A DNA stretch of 64,000 bases, from assembly GCF_963966145.1 (NCBI RefSeq), contig NC_091050.1:13454001-13518000 (forward strand), written 5' to 3'. The DNA comes from Tenebrio molitor (lineage: Eukaryota > Arthropoda > Insecta > Coleoptera > Tenebrionidae). Shown here in pieces: positions 36,401 through 48,400 of this stretch. The notes beneath the pieces were generated by a model that was given only the letters and a program-made list of their open reading frames with translations, had not been told where the DNA came from and did not search any database. The position numbers and the translations under genes were made by a program. Within the stretch, counting starts at the first letter, position 1, and each line of letters opens with the position of its first letter.

Positions 36401-39400
36401 ATTGTTTATTCCAGATTTGGGCATCGCGCCGTTAAGACCGCAGTTCGAAAAGCAACACCCCTTACGGGGTAATTTATGGTGGCGCGTCCGTCATAAATTG
36501 TGCTGGAGATCTCCTCCAATTCGGAATTCCGGCGGTTGTTTCGCCGCCGAAAAACAAGCACTCGCTGTTTCGGATAATTGACTGGTTGTCTGGCGGGTTC
36601 GCGGTGGGAATTTAAAATTTTGCGTGTGTGAAAGGAGAGAGAGAAAACCGTCCGATGTTTGTCCGATATAAATTCAGGGTGTGCGGCAATTAATTCGCGA
36701 TTGTGCAAACGTCTCCGCCGGAGGAAGATGACAGCGGCAATCACACAAAACAAACAGACGAGGGTTGGGGCGCCGCACCCGATTCCATATAATATGCCTA
36801 AATTAACTTCCGACAATTGGGGCCGGTCGCGGTCGGTGTAGCCGCACGTTTTCCGGTGTTTACTCCGGGGGTGATCTCGTTTCGTCGCGTCTGTCCCGCT
36901 TTTCCGAATTCGTTTCCATAAATCTTCCTAACAAGACCTCGCGACACTCCTGTGCTTCGAGACGGATCGGTGATGTGTTGGAATCGTGGGGGAAAAATGG
37001 GGGTGGGGGTGTTCTCGTCCCGAGTTTGCAACAGATTTAACAGCTAGGCTCTCTATAGTTTGGCTCGTAATGGGAGAGTCGCAGTGCTCCAGTGACCCAA
37101 ATAGCGAGCCAGAGAAACCACGCCCTGCCAGATTGGTTCTGGTTTCACTTGTGACCTTTGCAAAATTGGCGGTTGATTAACATCCGTTTTTGTCAGCCAA
37201 AGAAGGGAGCAGTCGCGATCAATCAGATTTCTCCTAAACCAATTTCGAGTCGTTTTGCAGACTTTTCCATTTTGCATCCGCGCTAATTTACAAATCCCTC
37301 GGGATGTCGCACTCGTATGCAACCAACTGCACACCGGAGTGTAATAGATTGTCTGACAACTGCTGCATCGATCGGTGGCGGCCCAAAGCTCCATTAACTG
37401 ACATATGGACCGTCTTCGTAATGGCCCCTGGTTCAATCCCTGATGGGCAATTTCTTTTTTTACCGGAACATTATTACCGTGAGCACGTAACAACCGCCGT
37501 ATTAGCGGCATGCGATCGCCCCACCATGTGAAACCGCCCTGACGAAATTGACCCTTCCAGTTTTGCAAAAGCGATGATCGATGACAGTATTTCTAGAATC
37601 GTTAATATTCCTTCCAGGGGGATGTTCGACCGTCAGGACAGTTTGCGTTCGGATTACATGAGTGATAGAGAGTCTTCCAGATATGGAATAGTCCAGCAGG
37701 CTTCCATCGAGAGCGCCGATTCGAGGTTGTGCTATCTGACGTCGTCGGAGGTAAGTCATTCAGATTTTGCCCTTCCGATCCCGCCGAAATGTAAAATAGT
37801 GGCACGTACGCGGACAAAATCCACACCATTGTCCCATTTTACACGGCCTGATCTCCGGCACGCCACGAATTCAAATGAGATCGAAGCGAATCGATACGTC
37901 CCCAAGGCTAATTCACTTAAAATCACCTGAAATGTATCAGGGGGTTTAGGATTTTCCGAGTGCGCTGTTGAAAGAAATGACGAGGGAGGGTGAGAAGGAA
38001 TATTTTACCGGAGCGAGGGACGGACGTGTGTCGATAATTAATACACATCTCGGACTAACGATAATTCACGAAGAATCCATTCCACTTTTCCGGTTCGGAG
38101 TTGCTTGTCTTTGTAAAATATCGAAACTGGCGCAATATATCGTGGAACACAACACTGGAAGTATATTTGATGTCGGTACAATAATTTTATTTTGTGCAAG
38201 ATAAATATAAAGCGGCAGACGGATTTTATTCTCTTCCATATTTATTGAGACGGTTTGTATTTTTTTCACATCTATTTTATTATGCTTTACCCATACTAAA
38301 GCTCTGTATTTTATCTTTCGCAGAATATTATTTCCACGCAGCATTCTAGTGTTTTCCATCGCTTATACAGGGTGTTTTTGAAATGCGTGCACAAATTTTA
38401 ACCACGAGCTACTGGCTTCACGTAGAACTCGGAAAAATATCTAAAAAATTCTATGTTAAAAAATAAAATGACATTTATTTTTTGAGCTACAATTTTTTTT
38501 AATTCCTTTTAGTCTTCTATGTTGTCAAACAACCTCGTAGGTAAAATTTCGGCACATTTTAAAAATACACCCTGTATATCATATTTATTTTTAAAATGTG
38601 CCGAAATTTTACGTACGAGGTTGTGGGACAACGTAGAAGACTAAAAGCAATTTAAAAAAATTGTAACTCAGAAAATAAATGTCATTTTATTTTTTGACAT
38701 AGAATTTTTTAAATATTTTTTCCGAGTTCTACATGAAGCCAGTGATTAAAATTTGTGCACGCATTTCAAAAACATCCTGTAGATAAAAATTGCTTTTCTA
38801 GGCACGCTCGCTTAATGAAAACGGTAGTCACAAGCGGACGAAAAGTAACTCTTTTTTGGACGCTGACTGTGGCGCCATCTGTTCGTCTGTTTAGTAAGTT
38901 AGCGACGAAAATCAATGCTACTTAATTCACATTGAAATTTTCGTTAATAATTTTTTTCGTAATAATTATATTTCACACACAATATTACAGCAGCTGGTGC
39001 TCTCGTGCTTATAAATTTCCCACTTCTCGAAAAATGTAATGCTGTCTGTCTTTTCTTTTTGTAACAATAAACACACGGTTTCCACCTTGTAATATTAACG
39101 ATAATTATTTCTGAAGTGAATAAGAAAATTAATAACAATTTTCCAAACATTATTTTTTGAAGAAATAGGTTTGTTTATTTTAATGTTTTATCGTTGTGCT
39201 CTGAACTTGAAAAACAAAGTTGGTTGTCACGTTGACGAAACGCAAGGCGGAAAGCTCTCTTTCATTTGGTCCAATAATTGCGTAGCAAATATGCATGTTA
39301 ACCTTGATGTGGGGGCGAGTAATTTCGCTAAATGTTAAATTAACCAATTACGTTGAGATGAATGGAATTAACGGTACATGGTTTTCATGAATTTTAGATG

Positions 39401-42400
39401 AAACTGTTTTCACCTAATCCGACCGGAATGCGATGGAAAACACAGTGAAATCCAGGTTTTTGGTGACAGTTTAAAAATTAACGAATCGGGTTTTCGTTTG
39501 TTGCACTTTAACGACGGAAAATTGCTGTTATTCCGGTTCGGCGACTGTGGAATGCGTGCCTCAATTTTATTTATTTCAATAAGTCAGCGAGAAAATTCAC
39601 TGTGACAGTTTTTTTCCCGTCTAACAAGGTGTTGACAACACAAACAACCGGAGAAAATTGCACACGTGACCTTTCGCCTACGCGAAAATAAAATCTTCCA
39701 GCTTTGTACTTGTTTGTCGCGTGCAGTCGTTAAAACGAGATTGCAAAGTGGTGTTTAAGAATTTGAAATTATTATCTCGGTGTCAGGAATTCGAGGAATT
39801 TATTTAGCTTGTGTCTTGAGTGAAATTGTAGAAATGAAACGAGTTCAGTTAAGGAACGCCCGAAGTGGATGTAAACAATGAATTTCCAGGGATTCGGCGA
39901 GTGTATTTGAATAAGGGACAAGATTTAGTGGAGCGAAAAATTTCAACTGCAATAAAATCTACGTAGTCTTTGAAACGGTCAGGAACAGAATCAATTAAAA
40001 TAAATATAGAAAGCAAAGACGTTGTCTTGTCGGGAAAATAAAAACCTGCTGACGCAACCCCTTTTGGGGTCCGCACATGTGCCGGTTGCGTAACTCACTT
40101 TTATGGGGGATTCGCCAGTCCGGAGTGCACGTTTCGCCTCCTCCACGTCGCTAATTAGTCCGGAGGACAACCTGCGCGGCGCCCCCATCGATTCGGGCCC
40201 CGAAGGAAGTTGTCCGGCGTCGTCCTTGACTCAGTTTGCGGATTCATTCGGAAGATGGTCCATGCACACCTAAAATTGATTCTCCCATACCGGAGGAACT
40301 CTAGCTCTCTCCGCTCCGGGTCGGCCTTGCGTTTCCGGGTATCGGCGGGGCGTGCGCGTTGCCGTCCTCCGCGAATGTCATTTTGCAGTAGGCGATAAGC
40401 TGTGCGGAAATATGTGCGAAATATTCACGTGTTTTCTGTAAGAGCTGGTCCACTGGAGCTGTCACATGCAGCCGGCGACACGCATTACAGGAAACGACGA
40501 TGTAGAACCGCCGACGCCGTCCCCAGTGGCGGAGGAGCGCCGGGTGATGTGAGCGGCTTTTTCCGGAATGACCATTGCGTTCTGTTGTTTCGGTATTTGT
40601 CAAGAACAGCATGGTGCGCAGGCGTATTGGCTATGTTATGAAACTGGTATGTATTTTGATCTTGGTAGAATAGTTGTGGCACACGAGCAACATGTGGACG
40701 GATGGTCGGGATTTTTCACCGGCGGATGGGTCGGATTTTTCCCGGCGAAGATGTTCCAGGAATGCGCGATATTTTGTTGTAATTGGATTCCCGAGACGGG
40801 GGCGCCCTCGCTCTTGCACTTCATTTATCAGAGAGGTCGTGGTGCTTCAGCTGGTCCAACGGTTTCAGTTTTTTAAAAAGGGGTCGGACAAGGTCGACCC
40901 CTCTGCTTTCGCATTACCGGATCCAATCTAAATTTGGCACGAAGAAAAATCTCAACACAAACCGAACTAATGAAGATTTTTAATCTCCGAGTGATTTCGA
41001 TTAAGCCGAGCTCGGGGGCGGCTGTCGAGACGTGCCGCCGCTACAACTTTACTAATCTCGTTCCAAACGGCAAATAATAAATAAATTGCAGCCCCCGCCG
41101 CTTGCAAATGGGCCGCATCAGAGTCAACAAGTTGGATCGAGAGGTCCATTTCTTTTACGCCCCTCGCACATGTCGCTCTCGTTACCCCCGACTCCTCATA
41201 ACCTCGATGGCGTCTCGTGACTTGTTGAATTGCGCCCCATTTCAACCAATAATTGGCCCGTTTAATTCCTTGAGTGGCCAATTAAAAACGCACACTCGCA
41301 TCACCCGGATTAATCCCGGCGGGATGCTCACGTCCTCTCTAATGGAACACGAGTGCATCTGTCTGTGTGCATCATCTGAGGCGTTAAGCGTTCGCGGATT
41401 CGCAAGCCATTTGCGATATTAAAGCCGACCGTGTGCATCTGTTATGCAAATCGGGTGATCGATGGTGCAACGGAATACGTTGCGAATTTTTGGCGGATGC
41501 GCCGGGCAAAAACGAACACGTCCCTAACAATTGTTCTGATGGGGGAAAATCGAGTCGTTCGAATGTAATGTAACACAATGTGATGGGGTGCAATATTGGA
41601 TTGCTATGCAGTTCTCTTGTCACCCGGCGACGGGTGCGGCAAAACGTGTTGACGCGCTTTGTCTTCATTAAAGCGAACGTGCCGGCTGATGTTTGACGTT
41701 CAGGGTAATTTATTAAAATTGTTGCCGGGTGGAAGACACAACCGATGGGTTATTGTAGCTAATACACAGTGCGGACCGGCCATTTGCAAAATTAATGAAA
41801 ACGTGTCGCCGAGACGAGACCCTCACTCGATGACAAATCGACCGTTTCTTTGGCACACTTTCCACTAATGTAAATAGAAGAGAGGGGCTCGCAGACGATA
41901 CAAAAATTTCTCATTTGGGTTTTTTTATGGGAAATGAAACGTTTACAATATCTTTATCGGTCGTGTTTCTGACGTAATTTTTGCTCGTCGGTGTTTTTTC
42001 AGATTTCAGCCGATTCGAGATGTCGACAATCAAACGTGCGAAGATTTCGGCGCTTGTGGTGTCGATTCAATCAAACTTTTCCGATCGGTTTAATAAAAGC
42101 CGAGATCGGAGCGTGACTTACGCAACGCGTTTCCGCGAAAGCCGCACAACTCCGGTTCCCGGAGAAACACTTTGGGCGCGCAAACGATCGTTTATTTTAT
42201 CGAACGGTGTCAAATAAACCCTCGCAATAAATGCCCCACTTGTAAATATTTATCGGCCTTTACTCGTGGATCCATCACGGCCCCGGTAATTCGATATGTT
42301 TAATCGCGACCGTCGGGGGTGGGTCTTTGTCGTCGGGGAAAAAGTCGGACGCACACAATGGGCCCTTTAAACGGAATAATCTCGGCGCGAACGGGTAAAA

Positions 42401-45400
42401 AAGAGATCCGGACGAAAGTGCGGACGCCGCTCCGGTGCGATGGCGACACCGACGTGCATTGATCCGGTTTAGTTCCAGATTTAGCCACAAAACGGCGAGC
42501 ACTGTGATCGGCCCCACTGGCTCCTGCTCTCAGTTTGACGTCATGACTCGCGCAGAGACCATGTAGTTCCGTCACGGAGATGTTCCATAGATAGTCGTTA
42601 CCATAGAGGTTGCAGTGTGTCCGATTTTTGTTTCTAGCGCATCGGTTCCCTTTTTTTCCCGCACTTCCGGCCGAACTCCACTGAAGAATAAACCGTCGTC
42701 AAACACTCTCCGGAACACATTCTTGTACATAAGTTCGGTTCTCGCTGAAGATCTTTCCGTTCGTCGCTGTGTCATACACGTAATAGATGTTGTTGTAAAT
42801 ACTCGTAGGTGCCCTAGGTAGTCGATGTTAGGCGTTGTAAAAACACTCGCTTAGATGTTTTGAGATTGTTAAGAACATCGTCAACCCGCTGTGATAAAGC
42901 AAAACTGTTGTTCAAACGAGAAAATCTGTATTGCCTTAATGTACTCGGCTTAGTCGTTGTTACTTGTACAGTGTAAAAACAGTGCCTTCATTGTTGTCGA
43001 TTGGAAACACCAAGTCCAAATCAAAACCGTTATGTTTGCGCAAATTTTATCACTGGAATAGAAACGATGGTGGAGTCGAACTCGACCTGCTCGAACAAGT
43101 GCGGTCGGGTATGTAACGGGGAGCCCTCCTCGGAGAAGCCGTTGATGTCCAAGCGCCGCCGGCACAAGACCGTGCACTTCGGCGACAACCTCCTCCTCCA
43201 GGTGTGCACCAACGCCAACCTGCAGTCGCACGTCTCCTGCTCCACCATGGAGCCCAACGTCCAGCAGCTCTTCAGCTTCATCGAGACGGTGCTGAGCGCG
43301 TGGGTGGCCGAGGAGGGCCTCACCTCGCAAGGCGAGGTCAGCGAGATGGACGAGAAAGAGCTGCAGCGGAAGCGCTACAAGAAGCACTGCGCCAAAGTGA
43401 AGAGACTCGACATCAGGCGCCTGGTCAGCGAGGTGTCCAAACTGGTGGGCACCAGGTTCCTCGGCAACCTCCGCTACCGACACATGCACTGGAAGGGCAA
43501 TCCGGACGCGGAGGGCTGCAACGAGCTCTTCCTCAGGAAGGTAAACCGACGAAGCGGTCAAGATTACAGCCCTTGTCGTTTTACGCAAAAATTATTCATC
43601 GCGGGGGTCGTAAAAGCGAAGCGATTTTTTTTAATGGGGGGTGTACGAATAGTGGCCCTGATAAAGCCGGGGAATTAATTTGGGTCCGTTCGAGGAGTGC
43701 CTTCTTTTAGCACCGGCGGAATCGCGTTTACGGTCGCGAGGGAGAACTTCCCTCCGAAAACAATTTCTACGCAATCTGTTTATGGAACCGGAATCGAATT
43801 TGAAATTGTTCGACCGGTGTCATAAAAGCACCGACGCGGGACGAGATTCGAGGTGTAGAGCTTTAACGTCCCAGAATTAGTCCGGAGGCGTAATTTCCCC
43901 AAAAAATATGCTAAACACATCGTCACAGGGATTTGCGAACCGAATTCTACAGGGAAAGCGTTTCAAAATGGGAAATAATTTTTGGTGCATCGACATCAAC
44001 ACCAAAATGCACTTCGAATCGCGTCGCAAAATGGATTTTTGGATCCGTTGTCTAAATTTTATTTTCCTTGCTAATGACAGCTCGCTACGTTCGTCGAATT
44101 TATTTGTCGATTTTTTTCTCTTTTATCGTCTTCTCTGGTTCGGAAATTCGCCGCGTCTTGGAATTATAAAAATGGAACGAAACACTTGTATCTTTTTTGC
44201 TGGCACGTTTATTCCAGACGGGATTCGGTATTTTTAGAAATCCCGTAATGCGGACTTAATTTCGCACCCCGAGAAACAGGCAGTTGCGATAAAAACTCGC
44301 GGACAAACTTGCACCAACTCGTTCGAAATGAAAAAGTATTGCGAAAAGATCAGACCATAAGCTAGTTGGAGTTTCATGAGGATATCTCGGAAAGTTTTTA
44401 ATGGACGACTTATTAAAGCGATAAAATCTGCACAACGAAATGGTCGAAAATGCGAATCGATATTTGCAGGAATATTCGAAGCGCTCTGGAAGGCGCCCGG
44501 AATACGTCCAGGATAATGGAGACGAGATGTTTGTGGGCGCGGACAATAAGGGTTGCAGTCACGTGAGTGTGACACTTGCGATTCTTCCCGTGCCGCCCCC
44601 GTTATGGATGGCATAACGGCGCGAAGCCGATTGCATTTCAAGGGTTCGACGCCGGCTCCTAAACAAGGATATCATATATCAGTCACGTCGCAGGATAATG
44701 GGAACCTGATTTGCCTAGGAAATACCCCACGAGCCCGTAGATAACCCCCACGTGCTATTTTTATTGTCGCCCCAGATAGCGACGCGATGTCCCCGTTTCT
44801 CGGGAAAAATGCACGCCGCCCGCCCCGGGCTTAATGGCAATATGCGAGTTTAAACCTGTTTATAAGCCGCCGGCGGCGGAGTTGGGAAAGTCCCCCGACC
44901 GCCGCCGCGAACACCTTCCCATCTACTTTCGGTGTCGTTAAGTCGAAAATTAAATAACGTCGTGTCGCCGATTCGCAAATTCCTGTCGTTATGACGGCGC
45001 ATTAACCCCTGACGGCCGATCCGTCACCCCAGAAAAATCGGAAAAACCGTTTAGGGGAGGCGGCGTACGTCGCCGATTTCCTTGTGCTCGAGAAAAATCG
45101 CCACCGCGGACGGGGGAATCAGGAAATATCACCGCAACACCGCTAAGGGTCGCATTAATATTTCAATGGACGAGGGTGCACCCTTCAACAAGTACATAAC
45201 TGTAATCGTTAGAAAGCATTTGCATAAAAGCGGCTTAACCTCGGGATGTTTTATGAAAATTGACGGGAACACGTGCACGGATCCGGAAGTTTCGCCGATA
45301 AAACGACGGGGGTGTTTTATTGTGGACGCGGGGGTGCGCTTTTCCAATTAATTTCGGCAATTAACGAGGCGATTATACGTCTCACGTGGCCGATATCGAT

Positions 45401-48400
45401 TGGGGACGGTCAACGCTTGCATCCAGATTATTTTTTTTGGGGCCACCAAGTTGTCCAGATTTGAACCGTTCACCAGAATTGATTCTCTGGGCGAAAAATA
45501 TCCGCTTTCACTGTCGGAATCGTTGTGGGGTGTCCGGGATGTCGAAATAAATCAAAACGATTATCTGATTTCTGCGTTGCAATATGGCGGGCTCGTTAGC
45601 CGACCCCGCCGCCGACAACACCCACCATATGCTGAACCGCCGAAATAAATAATCTCTGGGAATAGAAAAAGATGAATCGCGAAAATTGTATTCCCTTCCC
45701 GCATTACATAAATGGGAAATATTTTAGCGGGGAGAGGAAGACATTTATTGTATCTCGTCGACTGTGAAATGTTTGATATCGACGTCGCGACTCTTCCGAC
45801 GCCGCCACTCGCGAATTTTGAATTCGACCGGACTTTGCCAAAATTAATTTAAAAAATATGCGCGTGGGTCAGCCGGATTGACCCACTTCCCGCCCCATAA
45901 ACAAATCAACGCAAAGGAAAAGAACAAAGCACTTAATTATTAGTTTATAAAAGTTCGCCGTCGGAACTTTAAAATAGGGATGATTATGAATTCTAATTAA
46001 GGGCGAAGTTTCTTGCAAATATAAATAGAACGGGTGTTTTTGTGAGGGTGCAAGACGCCCGGAGTCGAGTTTCGCGAGTTGCATATTCATGGGTGCAGCC
46101 GTAATGTGGCGAAATCCGAGCGGCAAATAGGAAATTGAGCTTGCAATATTGATTCGTGATTGGTTATTCTGTTGGAACAAGTGCGCTAGGTTAGATTTGA
46201 TGCAAGGCGTTCCCCAAATTGCTAGTTTTTGCACTGACAGGTCGTTTAGTAGTGTTGGAGCCGGTTCAACACCTTAGGCGTCGATAATGACTATTTCTGA
46301 TGCAATTTCTTGGAAATGCGAATTTTTTTCTCACAAATTACCTAGAAAATTTATATACGCAAACGGTAAAAGCGTCTGAACTTTCAATTGAATCGCAGTT
46401 TTAATGTTTTTTTATTGATTAACATGTCTACGGTTCACCGATACTTGGAAACATTCTGTTTAAAAATTGGAAATGCGTCTAGCACCGAACAATTTTTTTA
46501 AAATGATCTCTTATCGTAGCGTAGCAATAAATTTGAAGCAATATATTGGATATTTCGTGAAGAATGCTGCTTAAGTTCGGTATTGGTTTGGCTTCGCCCT
46601 TAGAATGTACCTTGTGACTTAATAAAGCTCTAGTAATTTTTAATTAATTAAATTTTTTTACGTTCAAATTAATAAAATTGATAACATTTCCAATTGAGCT
46701 TTCCATATTTTAACGAGGGTGAAAACAGTGAGAGATTCCGTAATTTGAATTTATTAAAATGTCGATTCAATTTAAAAATGGTGGATGCGCCGGGCCGGAG
46801 TATTTTTTTTTAACTAAATATTCATCATAATGTAGTAATAAATTGCAAATAATTCAGTATCTACTTGCTAAAGGATGCAGAACACTCATTAAGCTCACTT
46901 TTGCATCGATTTCCCCTTTAGAGTGGACCTTGTACCCTAATATATTGTAAAGCTTCAGTAATCGTTAATTAATTAATGTTTTTTTACGCACATATTTATC
47001 AAAGTTGATCAAATTTCGGACTGAACGTGGCTCTAATAAATGCGACAACGAGGAAATATTTCATAATTTACATTTATAAAAACATTCAGCCATTTTAAAA
47101 TGGCGGATGCGCCGGGCCAGAACAGTATTTTCATTTTTTTTAAATCACTTTGATAGTGGAATATTTGAGATTCCTGGAGAATTCTTATTAAGCTCGTTTT
47201 TGCATCAGGTTTGCGTTCAGAGTGTACCTTACGATCTAATAAGGCTGTAGTAATTCTTAATTAATTAAAATTTTTTTTTACTCACAAATTAACAAAGTTG
47301 GTGGAATTTCCGAATGAGCTTTGCATAATTTAACAAGTCCAAAAACAAGGCAAGCTTTCACAATTTAAATTTGAAATAAAAACCGTTAGTAGTTCTACTG
47401 GAGAATTATTTTTCAAATTTTTGTAACGTGCTCAAATTTTGCCCCCAAATCATCATTTGTGTCGTTACTAAAGATAATGGAGTTAATTTTAAACTTGAAC
47501 CATGTAAAATGAAACATATTTTAGTGTTATTGGGTCGTTTACATCATGCGTAAAATTTTCATGGCTGCCGTCACAGTTAATAAACGCTGACGGGTAGGTT
47601 TACATTTAATTTAGTTGTGCTTTAATTATTTATTCAGGAAAATGATAAATCCGTTTTATTGGACACTTTATAAAGCAGTTGGCTTCGAATTCGAGAACGG
47701 TAAACTCGAATAAAAACACAAAAGTCGTGGAAAATGAGATACATTTTTTCTTTATTTTTCTTTATTCTCTTGTTCAGCGATTGTAATTTTTATTGGAAAT
47801 TTTCTTACGGCGCGAGCTAATAAAAGAATAAATTATTCAAAATGGCCCCAATGCGAACCGTAAAGAAATTGTGGTATTTTTCCGAATTCATGGGGCCTCT
47901 CAGTGGCCTGTTTACAGTTTCCGCCGATGAATTTTTTATTTTTGTTTTTATAGGTGTTGGGCGCTTTTAATAAATTTTTTTATTTTTTTATGGTCCCTTT
48001 TATATGTCATAACAGTTTTATGGGGTTTGTCCGCGTCTAGTTTTATCGTCGCCGACTGTCGGCCATTTGTTGTCCGTACTCCTCCCAGGACTGTATCCGG
48101 CGCTTTTCTCCCTGGAACAGACATCCGCATGATACGGGGATAATTACCAGCCGCACACCATATTTCATGCGATATCGCAGGTCCGTACAATTGCCTTTCC
48201 CGGCCCCGCCGCCAAATTACACAATGGCGTCCAGGCCCAGGTGCGAATTAAATCACCCGTCCGCGTGCGACGTCGCATCGTACATTAATCATCCCGAATT
48301 AGACACAATTGCACCCGACTATCATTCCCCGATGTTGCGGAAAAACCGCACGCACCGTCGAACAAAGCCGGCCGCGGCGCGGACCTCTGCGGCGCTCCCT

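Noticed and set aside
36406..36816. Minus frame with a transmembrane-like stretch followed by RRRR
   Set aside because: The frame has no ATG and no supported partner exons. An acceptor-like TTTAG before it is not enough; left as a weak possibility only.
37425..37440. tRNA B-box-like GGTTCAATCCC
   Set aside because: No matching A box or cloverleaf around it. A similar GGTTCAAATCC at 8468 also lacks tRNA structure.
42950..43588. 212-codon minus frame and 168-codon alternate plus frame over the candidate exon
   Set aside because: Val/Leu/His- and Arg/Gln-rich products typical of shadows of a GC3-biased exon; the chosen frame has the ATG, donor and balanced composition.
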